Assembly: GCA_018296165.2 (NCBI GenBank) | Contig: JACKQL020000025.1 | Coordinates: 186,001 to 250,000, forward strand | DNA from: Termitomyces sp. T153 | Taxonomy: Eukaryota; Basidiomycota; Agaricomycetes; Agaricales; Lyophyllaceae | DNA length: 64,000 nucleotides | Reading direction: 5' to 3' | Shown: piece by piece, positions 37,111 to 47,956 of the stretch | How positions within the stretch are numbered: position 1 is the stretch's first letter | Layout: each line of letters starts with the position of its first letter | Made by a program: the position numbers and the translations under genes | The notes under the pieces: model-generated | What the model was told of the DNA's origin: nothing | The model's input: only the letters and a program-made list of their open reading frames with translations | Databases searched by the model: none

Positions 37111-38176
37111 TGTTGATGAGCCCCAGTTATTGCTGAGCACCTTTTTCGGCAGTTTGGACTTAGCGGCAGCTGACTACTTCGAATTTGACACAAGTCACAA
37201 CACTCAGCGCACGGGACTTAGCCCGAGGATTGGACCAAAGCACAAGACTCTAGTGACCACGAGACTTATCGATCACGGGGAACATCACACGAAGCCTGGA
37301 ACTTGGGCCTGGACCATCAAGGCCTAGACCCCCTTGGCGACGATTATTAGCGACCTTAGCGATCCTGGCGACAAAACGGTGTTCCTTTACTATATATGGA
37401 CATATTACCAGACGCGTACCTTTTTACTATCATTCCCCTTGTTGAGCTTACCAACATCCCCAAACGGTGTTCTTACTTCAGGTATTGACATCAGACTCGT
37501 TCTCTTTTTGGTTCTTATTAGCAATTAGTCGTCGCCAAGGCCTCACCTATGACTTTTTACTTAGTTACGGACTGACGCCTGGCACGCAACCTAAACACAG
37601 TGGCAGACGCCGCCGCTAGTGGCGCTTAATTACTTACCTTCCCTTACTATACTTCGAAAACGTATAAATACTGCCTGCACATAGACATCACCCCATCAAA
37701 TTTTACCATCGAATCACCATCGTATCACTCCCCTATCTATAAGCTACCAGCTTAAAGGTTTCATTTACCTCATCTCTTTCCCTCATCTTGTCTTCAACCT
37801 TGGCTTAGCGACAAACCTCTTCAACTTTGACCTTGACTTAGTGTGGTACCGACTACGGGTGCCTATTAGCGTTATTTCAACTTAGTGATGCTAGCAATTG
37901 CGGCTAGCGACAAGTTTACGTTCGTCCTTCGATCTCAGTTTTACTCTTACCGCTGTCTCTCTCCTTTATTCTCCCCGCCACCGTTTCAGTTTTGCTGCGA
38001 CTATTGTTAGCAGTAGCGATTCTTTTCGACTTCACTTCCACGCCACCACTTTCACTCTAGTTCTCTGGGACGGTTACTGACTCGCCCTCAACTATTAACT
38101 TCCTACTGCCAGCTACCCTATCTAGTGACAAGTGTTAGGTTTCCTGCACGGCACTAGGTGGCATAGGAGCACATCA
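37111..38176 (+). mobile_element. Probable solo LTR inserted in copia RNase H
   Basis: 1,066 bp of different composition, starting TGTTGATGAGCCCC and ending AGCACATCA (TG...CA). It interrupts the copia RNase H reading. Flanking 5-mers ATGTG (37106-37110) and GTGTG (38177-38181) agree at four of five bases, as for a slightly diverged target duplication. A TATA-like GTATAAATACTG near 37660 is followed by a pyrimidine-rich stretch, as in an LTR U3-R. The word TTAGCGAC recurs several times. No coding content. It could also be another short non-autonomous element. Confidence 0.55.
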
Positions 38177-38313
38177 GTGTGCTGTTGGATCTTCAGATAA
38201 TGATATCACAGCTTTATTATCACAAAATATGACTGTTGGCATCTTTGTAAAGTCCCACCCAATTTCCTTCATGAGAGTTCATAACCAGATGCATTCTTGT
38301 GTTGACTTGTATG
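38177..38313 (-). pseudogene. Copia RNase H middle fragment
   Basis: Minus-strand reading gives YKSTQECIWL, a stop, then TLMKEIGWDFTKMPTVIFCD and NKAVISLSEDPTAH, a copia RNase H segment containing the catalytic FCDN box. It continues in frame from the fragment right of the 6-kb insertion once that element and one GTATG copy are removed. Confidence 0.85.
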
Positions 38314-39446
38314 TGTCACGACCCGTTCCCCAAAACCCCACACGTCGTCCATCAAAACCCCGAACCCCCAAAAGGACCCCCAACGCTCCGCCGAACTTCC
38401 GCCCATGCCCCGCGCCTACTTCGGCTAACTCCGATGCCCCCCCGGCTAACTCCGACGGCCCCCTGGCCAACTTCGGTGCCTGCCCCGCAGCCACTGACAC
38501 TTACCCTGGGCTTCCCAAACCCCGAGAACCACCCCCACGACTCCCGATCTTCGCCACCCATCATTAACTCGACACTCTGCTTCCTCTGACCTATTCCGGA
38601 GTATCACGACAACCTCGGGGCAACCCGCATTCTCCAATGATCCCATCAACGTATCAGCGCGGCACGATCTTCGATCACAACCGACACCCGCCCACTCCGT
38701 CAAGCCCCGCCAAGCCCCGCCACCACAGCTGACATACCCCGAAGTCCTCTGGTAGTCAGTATATAAGTCATTGAGTAGCTCTTCGTACTCTAGTCTTGAT
38801 ATTGCTTAACGTTACCTATGGTCTGATTGTTTCCTTTTCGTGTTTCGTGTTTCGTGTCCCATTCTCCTTACTCTCAGTCTCCCGGTCTTATCTCAGTCTC
38901 CCGGTCTTGTCTTGTCTCCATTTCATTATCATTCTCGTTATCGTTTCGTATCTCCACTCGAATCTACTCCTGTTCCATATCATCTCGTCCGACGCTGTCT
39001 CAGTGACTCCGTCAGACCATTGTGCCCAAGTCTTCATCATCCCTAACGACCTCACGAACTCCGCAATTACGATTACGAACCCCGACACTCCTTTACCAGG
39101 TCCGAACCTCACTCTTCGCTTGGTCCCGGACTCCATCAGCTCCAAATGATCTCCCATCAAACCCCGGCTCTGTCCCCATTGATCACACAGCCACCTACTT
39201 CCTTGCTTCTGCAAATCTCCCGTACAGCCTTCTGCCTGAACCCCGCCAAGACCGTCTCGTTTCCCCACGATCCGACTTCTCCGGACCTTCTCGGATCTGT
39301 CTGGATCATATCTCCCCAGCTACCCGCGCAAGCCACCAGGGCCCGGAATGTCTTTGAGTGTTCGGTTACCAATGCAGGGGAATCATGCCCGCCTAGTAAG
39401 GACTCGCCCAGTACAGCTGAGCCCCCGGGGTCAGCGGAACCTGACA
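38314..39446 (+). repeat. 5' LTR of the 6-kb element
   Basis: 1,133 bp. TATATAAG at 38760-38767; predicted transcript start about 38792. It carries a 21-bp stretch (GGCTAACTCCGATGCC duplication near 38431-38453) that the right LTR lacks, which accounts for the whole 21-bp length difference between the two LTRs. Confidence 0.93.
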
Positions 39447-39447
39447 T

Positions 39448-39459
39448 AATATCAAGACT
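39448..39459 (+). promoter_or_regulatory. Predicted self-priming primer-binding site
   Basis: AATATCAAGACT, one base after the LTR end. It is perfectly complementary over 12 nt to 38792-38803, the predicted 5' end of the element's RNA. In Tf1-type elements the RNA 5' end folds back on such a site, is cleaved and primes minus-strand DNA. No match to a familiar tRNA 3' end was noticed. Confidence 0.75.
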
Positions 39460-41878
39460 CTACCTTACCCTGTCCGTGATGCCCGCATTATCTCCGCACA
39501 CACGATCAAATAACTCCGATGTCTATGGTCTACCCATGCCGGGGAACCCTTATGATTCATACGGCCCTGCCCAATTTGCCGAGGCACATTGAGTCGCGGA
39601 TCCGACACCAAACGTCCCCTCCGCTCCGGTTACCTTCATACAACGGCTCCCCCCACGGACACCCTCCCCAACTCACACCCAACTCCCAACCCCCCGCACA
39701 AACCGTCAAATCATCTTCCACCCCACTCCTACACCCTCCGCCAACTCCGCTCTCTCATGCAAAATTGACCCCGACATCACCCAAAGAATAACATCCTAAA
39801 GCCTGGCGACCCTCTGATCAAATGGGCAACAATGTCTCCGGCACCGCGCCAACCCTCCGACCAACAATAACGCCAACCCGCCATGGAACAGTCACCCACT
39901 GCACAAGGATCGCCAGCCACGAAGAGACCACTGAGAACGTGCTTCCCTGGAAGCCCGCCTGTGGATCCACCAACCCACCAGCAACCAAGAACCTCAGACC
40001 TAGGCTAGGCTCCAACCCTGACCTGCTTCCGGACCTCGATCGATTGGCCGTCACCTCCGCCCAACAAATGAAGGGGCCCCGACTCCCCTGACCCGACCCC
40101 GACAACCCCAGAACAAGACCAAAACACCCCCGAGCCTCTAGACGTTAATAAGGAGAACCACAGCACCCCACTCCTGACAAGGGACAACTCCGGACCACGC
40201 TGCTATTTAACCACCCTCCCCCACACAATCTGGAGCCCCCGACAATGAGGACCCTGGATGCCAAAACCCCCCCCCGCATGCCACCCCTGAGCTTAAACTC
40301 CACCACCAGACTACGCCACCTCCCACGAAGGAATCCCCAGCACAGGAGCGACCCCGAACTAACTATAGGAAAAAGGACCCTATATGAAGTAGTTCCCTAA
40401 GTACTCTAAATTCGCTGATATGTTCACGTAAGGGAGGGAGAAGCCCCACCATCATCCAGAAAACGACGATGGGCCGTTTAAGCGACCCGACAACCCAAAG
40501 GGCACATGCTCCGATAATTTCAAGGGACCCCCCCCACCTGGCTCGATGACCCAAACAACCCCGTGCCAGCCTAAAACTGTCCCACCCAGACCCCTCCAAA
40601 CCCTTCAACACAGCTCTGGACCCTGGCAACACAGCTCCAGGGCCTCCGCTCCGACCACGACATTTGACCAAGAAAACTCACGGCGCCAGCTCGACAATGA
40701 TGCCCTGGTAGCCCCAACCCCGCGACAAAAATCACCACCCGCTCCAAATCCCGTCCCTACACCGGAATATGTCCGCCGAACAGGGACCACATCATCGGAG
40801 CCTCCAGAAAAGCGGGCAGTGCCTCTCCCCACTGCCACCCCCACATTTACAACAATCTCTGGGCCGCTCCGGAACACGAATGAAGAGCAGCCTCGACCCT
40901 GCCGCATCTCCCGGGGAACCCTACTCCAGTGCCTCCCCGCGGCCAACCTCCCCGCCGCCCCAACAACCATGAACAACCAACAAACCCCCACCAAGTGACC
41001 CTTGAGTCGACTCCAGGACCACCCACTTCTCCCCGATGAAGGAGCCACCGACCCCCGAACCTCCGAACTCGAGGAAGTATCAGAAATACGTAAGACCCCC
41101 TTTGTCCGCCTCGGGCTTACCTTTGGTCAGGGAAGCAATATCATGTAGATGATCCGGAACCCCAAATTTCGGCCCCGGACCCAAAGGAACCGGTTGGGAC
41201 TGATCACCCCGCATCCTGCCCCCTCGGTCATCGACACTCCAGAGCACACCAAAGCACCACCTGAACATGCCCGCCCACAGACACAATACTCCGGAACACG
41301 ACCCCGACCCGGACCAACCATACCGCAAGGACGAACCTCGCCTCACCCAACCCCACCAATGAAAAAGGCCCCGCCGCCCTCGCCACCAGTGCCAGCATAA
41401 GGGTCAGACCATGAGGAGACCCCCATTACCCCTGCCAACCGCACTGCCAAGGCAATTAAAGCCCCGAACCCGTTGGGCACCGTAAAAAATTCGAAGGCCC
41501 ACCCTCCACTACCAATACGGCGCACATCCCCTACACCCCCAGTCGGAATTTCCGAGAATCGAACTCAATGACACCGCCTGAAATGCCGGGGACCCCCACT
41601 GGAAAACTCCCACCACCCCCGCCAGACCTCGGGAGCCCTCCTGCAATGCCCCGCCCCGTCCCGACAAACCCCAGGACTAGCCAGCGCAGACGGCACTAGC
41701 GGGCGTAACCCCCGCCTCTGGACTCACTAGGGATTCAACTCCCTCTCACACCCCTGCGTGTTTTACTTACTTTGCCCTCATACAAAACTAAAATCTCACT
41801 TCACACGCCCAGGGACCAAGAAACGGACATGTTCGCGTACAAAGATCATATATACAATAGGCGGGGCTCACACCCATC

Positions 41879-43009
41879 TCACTCCCTCCCCAGAACCCCC
41901 GGCAACCCAACCCCCAGGTCGACCTCCATCTGGGCCCGCATCACCGCTAGGATCTCCGCCAACCCCGGCAATGCCTCCCCCGCATCGGCCGCCACCTCCC
42001 ACCACGATCCTGGGGCCACCGCATTGCGCCGCCGATGCCCTGCCAGCAACCTCTCCAACCGCGCCATCCCCTGCTGCAACTCTGGAGGCTGGACTGCGGA
42101 CCCCTGCGTCAACCCGTCCTGAATTGACGCGAACGCCGTGGAGGCACCGTCCAAGAGGACCCGATGCTCCCGCACCCAGCCTAAACTCAGAAAATGAACC
42201 GTCAATAATGAACGGAGGAACGGGAGACAACTCACGAAGGATCCCTGCGCGACCCGAGGCGGCCTCGTTGGCCAACCAATCCTCCCTCCGCCTCGCCGCC
42301 TCCAGCTCCGCCCACAACGCATCCCCCTCTGGAACTCGTCCCCGCCCCTCCGCTTCCCCCGCGGGCTGCCCCTCCACCTGCGCCAAATGCTCCCGCAAAC
42401 CCCGCACCTCTAGCACTCGCTTCGTTGCCACGTGCACCAAAGTATTCCTCTCCCGCTCCATCACTTCCTTCTCCGTCCGCGCCGCGTCACGATCCTCCCT
42501 CGCCCGTCGGAGCTCACCCTCCCATACTGCCAACAATGTCGTCAAGGCCTCCACCTGCTTGCGAAGGAAGACCTCCGTGATTGAAGGAATCGGCACGGGG
42601 GGACTCGACGACCGTTCCGAGGGGACACCCGGGACAGGAGAAAAGAGGGAAGACTCCGGAGGCCCCGCCGACAACTCACGCCCACGCGGCCTCTTGCTGG
42701 GTCCCGCCCCCAAGGGCGGGGAAGCTCGACGCTTCCCCCGAACCATCGCCGAGGACGCCCCCTTCCCCTTTGGCACCGCGGGACGAAACTTGGTCTGCTT
42801 CGGAACCCCCAGAAAATCCACCACTACTACTACGGACAATTCTACAGGAACCCCGTCAACCATTCCGAAAAGAAAAATCGACAACACTTACGACTCCAGT
42901 CTCTAACACTACCCTGGCGCCGACGCTCGAACTCCTCACCCCCGCTGTCATACACCACCACCTCGTCTAAGTCGGCGGGAGAAACCACTGGAACGCTGGG
43001 GGAAGACAT
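41879..43009 (-). CDS. Antisense intron-containing coiled-coil gene inside the 6-kb LTR element
   Basis: Runs opposite to the retroelement. Starts MSSPSVPVVSPADLDEVVVY at 43009. An intron with a GTAAGT donor (near 42897) joins RDWS to SVVVVDFLGVPKQTKFRP. A basic stretch (KRPRGRELSAG) and a Pro/Ser region lead to a long heptad helix (LRRAREDRDAARTEKEVMERE, RVLEVRGLREHLAQVEGQ; about 42330-42560). A second intron with a GTGAGT donor (near 42232) and TTTAG acceptor joins GILR to WVREHRVLLDGASTAFASIQ, followed by PPELQQGMARLERLLAGHRRR and the end GLPGVLGRE. Without the splices the frames break; with them a continuous protein of about 340 residues results. From memory it resembles a repeated, Agaricomycete-specific family of uncharacterised proteins. 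Function unknown; GC-rich, biased codons. Confidence 0.7.
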
Positions 43010-43206
43010 GACAAAATTTGGAAAACCCCGGGGCATGCCCAAAGCTTTTAATTGATTGAGGAGGACCCTGACAAAATGGCGGCCGCACTTCGACTTCGTC
43101 TCCCACGCCGCTATCACTCGCTGCGGATTGATCAATATTGCTCGGCTTCGACTCCCACGCCCTGCCGATCCCCGTCCTGCCCCGCATCTCGAAGGGTCTC
43201 GACGCT

Positions 43207-43219
43207 GAAAAGGGGGTGA
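43207..43219 (+). promoter_or_regulatory. Polypurine tract of the 6-kb element
   Basis: GAAAAGGGGGTGA directly left of the 3' LTR; the expected primer for plus-strand DNA synthesis and the main sign of element orientation along with the TATA box. Confidence 0.8.
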
Positions 43220-44331
43220 TGTCACGACCCGTTCCCCAAAACCCCGCACGTCGTCCATCAAAACCCCGAACCCCCAAAAGGACCCCCAACGCTCCGCCGA
43301 ACTTCCGCCCATGCCCCGCGCCTACTTCGGCTAACTCCGACAGCCCCCTGGCCAACTTTGGTGCCTGCCCCGCAGCCACTGACACTTACCCTGGGCTTCC
43401 CAAACTCCGAGAACCACCTCCGCGACTCCCGATCTTCGCCACCCATCATTAACTCGACACCCTGCTTCCTCTGACCTATTCCAGAGTATCACGACAACCT
43501 CGGGGCAACCCGCATTCTCCAATGATCCCATCAACGTATCAGCGCGGCACGATCTTCGATCACAACCGACACCCGCCCACTCCGTCAAGCCCCGCCAAGC
43601 CCCGCCGCCACAGCCGACGTACCCCGAAGTCCTCTGGTAGTCAGTATATAAGTCATTGAGTAGCTCTTCGTACTCTAGTCTTGATATTGCTTAACGTTAC
43701 CTATGGTCTGATTGTTTCCTTTTCGTGTTTCATATTTCGTGTCCCATTCTCCTTACTCTCAGTCTCCCGGTCTTATCTCAGTCTCCCAGTCTTGTCTTGT
43801 CCCCATTTCGTTATCATTCTCGTTATCGTTTCGTATCTCCACTCGAATCTACTCCTGTTCCATATCATCTCGTCCGATGCTGTCTCAGTGACTCCGTCAG
43901 ACCATTGTGCCCAAGTCTTCATCATCCCTAACGACCTCACAAACTCCGCGATTATGATTACGAACCCCGACACTCCTTTACCAGGTCCGAACCTCACTCT
44001 TCGCTCGGTCCCGGACTCCATCAGCTCCAAATGATCTCCCATCAAACCCCGGCTCCGTCCCCATTGATCACACAGCCACCTACTTCCTTGCTTCTGCAAA
44101 TCTCCCGTACGGCCTTCTGCCTGAACCCCACCAAGACCGTCTCGTTTCCCCACGATCCGACTTCTCCGGACCTTCTCGGATCTGTCTGGATCATATCTCC
44201 CCAGCTACCCGCGCAAGCCACCAGGGCCCGGAATGTCTTTGAGTGTTTGGTTACCAATGCAGGGGAATCATGCCCGCCTAGTAAGGACTCGCCCAGTACA
44301 GCTGAGCCCCCAGGGTCAGCGGAACCTGACA
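43220..44331 (+). repeat. 3' LTR of the 6-kb element
   Basis: 1,112 bp, TATATAAG at 43645-43652. By eye about 30 differences from the 5' LTR, nearly all transitions and many at CpG, plus the single 21-bp indel. The insertion is therefore young compared with the host copia element. Confidence 0.93.
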
Positions 44332-47300
44332 GTATGCAGCCATGTATTCCACTTCACAAGATGAGGTTGCTACTGTCTTCTGTTTTCAAACAGACCATGA
44401 GACCATGCCTTTGCTGAGGGACCATGTATACCCACTGGTACTTCATCTAGTATCCAGGCAACTTGCCCAGTCTGCATTGGTAAATCCTTGTAGGACAATG
44501 GATGAGCCTTCAAAGAATAGTTGAGATCCCTAGTTCCTTTAAGATATCTGACTAGGCAAATACCAGCATTCCAATGCAATCTATCATAGTTGTCAAGGAA
44601 TTGAGACAGTTGTTGAACAGCAAATGCTATGTCAGGTCTAGTGGCAATAGCAATGTACAGCAAGCACCCAATTAGTGACCTGTATGGTAGTTTTGCAATG
44701 TTGTCCTTCTCCTCCTGCATCTGTGCATCCTGCTTTGATTGCCATAATTTTAGTCTGGGATTCATAGGTACTGACAAGAGGAATGCATCCTTCTGTCCAA
44801 ACTGCTGTATGACTTGGTCTATGAACACAGTCTGTGACAGAGTGACTGCTTTGTTTGTTGGGTCCCAGTCCACTGATACACTGACAATGTATTTAGGGGT
44901 GCTGAGATCAGATATTGTCCATGCTTCATGCATTTGAGATTTGAACTGATTGTTCTCATCTTTGGTGTCAGCAATAGATAGAAAATCATTAACATGGACT
45001 GCTGCAATTATTGTCCCCATGGGTGATTTTCTGTAGTAAAGGCAGGACTCACTGGCCAGCCATGTAAATCCACATGTGGTCATCCTCTCATTCATTGTTT
45101 TGTTCCATATCCTACCCACCTGCTTCATTCTGTACAGTCCCTTCACCAACTCACATACCCAGTCTTCTTTTCCTTCTTTCTTAAAACCTTCTGGCTGCTC
45201 CATATATTGTATTTCATCTTCTAGTAGGATCCCACAGAGAAAAGCAGTCTTTATGTTGATCTGTGTCATGTCCCAGCCTTTTGCAGCTGCAATGTGGAGT
45301 AAAATGCACCACAATTCCATGTGTGCAGTCAGTGATGTTGTTTTGTTGTAATCCTTTCCATACACTTGTTTATACCCCTTGAACGCAAGTTGGACTTTAT
45401 AACAGACAGGGTTTCCATGCTTGTCTTGTTTGATCTTGAAGACTGGTTGACCTTTTTACACCTTTTGGCCCTTCAGTATGGCTGAATATGGGATGAGTTT
45501 ATAGACTCCCATGTCTCTTAGTGATTTCAGTTCTTCCAAATAGGCTGACTCCCATTTACTCACATTGGGTCCTTGTTGGGCTTCTGCCCATGTGGCAGGC
45601 TCTGCTGCACTTATGGGCAGTGGTTTGAGGTCACCAAGTTGAGAGATGGCTGCCAAGATGTGGTCATGGTCAATGTTGGGGTCAGTATCTGCATCTGGTT
45701 GTGTGCATTCTGTGGGCGTGGGCACTGTTGGTGGATTGAACTGATCAAGTTGGTTGGATAGTTGTGGTTGTTCAGCTGGTTTGTTTGCTTCCTCTATCTT
45801 GGGTACTGCTCTGTCTCTTTGTTCTGTCATTTTTTCCTCTGCCTTTTTCTCTTTCCATCTCCTCTCATTCTCCCTGATTTCCTCTACCATCTTCTTGAGT
45901 CATGTCTTTAGAAACAATGTCTTTGTCTGTTTTCTAAGAATACAGCTGTCACATTTTGGCAGCAGGTGGTATAGAGGGGTGAGCACACCTTTGATCCTAT
46001 GATCACAGGCTAATTGTAGGATGGCTTGGTAGTTAGCATGCCCAAGGCAGTGATGCCAGGTCTCTAGATCCACTCCTTGGTGAATTGTATAGGCATGTTC
46101 AGTGGTGGCTTCTGAAAGGTCAATGGAGTACAACCCCTTTTTCAGCATTAGTGGCCCTTTTGCAATGAGTGATTTGGTGGCTTGGTCAAGGACTTGTACT
46201 CCTTCATTGTCAAAACAAGAGTACATGTGATGGTCCACCAAAAGGCAACTCACAGATATGAAGCATACTGTAGAGTTTGGAATGTACAGTGCCTTTTCCA
46301 ATGGAAGCAGGTTTCCTTCAGTGGTACATAGTTTAATGTTTCCAACTCTGTATGCTGAGATAGTAGATCCCCCAACTCCTTTTATAGTTTTGGGTGCAAT
46401 AGGTTGTAGGGTCAAGAAGTTGGATTTGCAAGGAGAGATATGTACTGTTGCTCCAGAGTCTATGAAGAAAGGGCAGTTGTCGAGTGCTACTAGGGCATTT
46501 TTGGCATCCTGATTGAGTGGGGGGGTTGCAGTTGGGTTATGGTCCCCCAAATACTGAACCCAATCAATCAAGGTTTTGAGCTTGGTTGGCATTACCTCCT
46601 CCTCCTTGATAGATGCCAACTAGCCTTCCCACTCAATCTCATTGGTAGCAAGGCCAGCAAAGCCAGTGGTCAATGGTCCACTGCTTAGTGTCTGAAGTAT
46701 CTCAAGGTTCCCTTCTTCCATGAGGTAGACTTTACCCTTTGGGCCTGTAAGCTGGGTGTATACTTTGGCATTCTCACCTGCAGAGCCTGTTCCTCTTGCA
46801 GTGGTAGCAGCACATGCAGCATTCCAGGCAGCATCAATACCTTGCTTTTCCATTGCACCCCCAGGGTGGGCACAGTAGGGGGCTTCATGTCCAGTACACA
46901 ATTGCTCTTGAGTGAGGCAGGTAGTGCAGCACCTAGCTCTGGCAGGGTGGTTATGACCAGGGAGGAATAGTTTTGCTGATCTGAATCACCTGTGTGTTGT
47001 GGCAGCAAGTGTGGTGTTGGTGGGTAGGTTGGCATTGGGGGACTTCAGAGTCATAAGATTCTGGATGGTTTCAAGTAATTTTCAGATGTTGTCTGATGTG
47101 TAGGGGGACTCTGTTGTTGTGTCAGCAAGGCCATGTGATACTTGAGCTTGGATTGGTTCATACTGCAGGCTATTCAAGCTATTCAGCAGTACAATGCACT
47201 TGAATATATCCTTGTCAAGAGTATGTATTGAAAAGATACATTCAATGATGTCACTGATGCACTTCCCAGTCACTGTGAGGGATTCATTTGGTGAGCACTG

Positions 47301-47699
47301 TATCTTTAGGACCTCTTGTATGAGAGCAATCATCCTGATTGGTTCTTCACCCTCAGCTCATGTCTTTACTTGTTTGTACAAGCTTGCAGTGGTTTTAGTC
47401 TTGTTGAGGCCTTCATATTCAGACTTGTCTAGGGCTATAAGGATGATGGCTCATGCTAGATCATTGTTCATCATTCAGTTCTGGTAAGCCATGGGTTCAT
47501 TGATTTCACCAGGAGTTTTTGCAAGAGGGCTGACAACATAGGACTTCAATCTGAGCAGGGCAAGGTGAATTTCAAGAGCCTTCAACCATTTTGTGAAGTT
47601 GGCAGTAGGTAACATGTGACTGAACTTTTCATATTTCCATTCAGCACAATGGATGGATACAGCTCAAACAGAGGGATTAATGGCATCAGTAGAATTCAT
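44332..47699 (-). pseudogene. Copia gag-pol remnant
   Basis: Reads leftward from gag (ATG at 47699: MNSTDAINPSV, then HMLPTANFTKWLKALEIHLALL). A zinc-knuckle-like region follows (CTTCLTQEQLCTGHEAPYC, near 46900), then aspartic protease (FFIDSGATVHISP, near 46460), GAG-pre-integrase (LETWHHCLGHANYQAILQLA, near 46050, with CDSCILRKQ), spacer, reverse transcriptase (45365-44700: MELWCILLHIAAAKGWDMTQ, NIKTAFLCGILLEDEI, AVHVNDFLSIAD) and RNase H (TVATSSCEVEYMAAY). Defects: in-frame stops throughout gag and before RT (near 45455); no integrase core between CDSCILRKQ and the spacer at 45890; RT box VND instead of VDD. The 6-kb insertion then cuts RNase H at 44331. Confidence 0.9.
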
Positions 47700-47946
47700 T
47701 CTGAAATGAGTACTTGAGACACAAAGGTAAGACTGTTGGTCCTCAAATATTCACAAGATAGATAACAAGGGGCATTCTGAAGCAGGACAATAGGGTCAGG
47801 CACAAATCAATATCCCTGCCAGGCAGCAGCAGACAATGTCAGAGGGCAGCTCTGATCAGGGTTGATGTTGGCAATGTCATGTACAGGAGAAAAAGTTTTG
47901 GGTTCCAATGAGTGTGATACTTCATCAAGTAGCATACTCAGCAGCA

Positions 47947-47956
47947 GCCCATAACC
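47947..47956 (-). promoter_or_regulatory. Copia primer-binding site (half initiator tRNA-Met)
   Basis: GGTTATGGGC on the minus strand directly follows the 5' LTR. It is complementary to GCCCATAACC, the anticodon-loop part of initiator tRNA-Met, the primer type described for Drosophila copia and Ty5. Confidence 0.8.

Larger units (their letters stand above)
38314..44331 (+). mobile_element. Young non-autonomous LTR retrotransposon, predicted self-priming
   Basis: Two long LTRs (38314-39446 and 43220-44331), both TGTCACGACC...AACCTGACA, enclose 3.77 kb. Flanks are a perfect GTATG duplication (38309-38313, 44332-44336) inside the copia RNase H. Orientation is + by three signs: the purine tract GAAAAGGGGGTGA (43207-43219) abuts the right LTR; a TATATAAG box lies in each LTR; and the primer site lies just inside the left LTR. 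The primer site AATATCAAGACT (39448-39459) is the exact complement of AGTCTTGATATT (38792-38803), 32 bp downstream of the TATA box where the mRNA should start. That is the Tf1/sushi self-priming layout. No protease, RT, RNase H or integrase motif was seen inside; the only credible gene lies on the opposite strand. Confidence 0.88.

Noticed and set aside
39146..39592. Plus-strand frame crossing the 5' LTR end as a gag start
   Set aside because: Most of it lies in the LTR and it stops soon after; no gag motif seen.
40201..41860. C-rich open frames on both strands inside the 6-kb element as RT or gag
   Set aside because: Low-complexity Pro/Thr or Gly/Arg translations without any retroviral motif; compositional openness only.
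38314..44331. Reading the 6-kb element as a minus-strand retroelement because its only gene is on minus
   Set aside because: The TATA box, purine tract next to the right LTR and self-complementary primer site all agree on plus.
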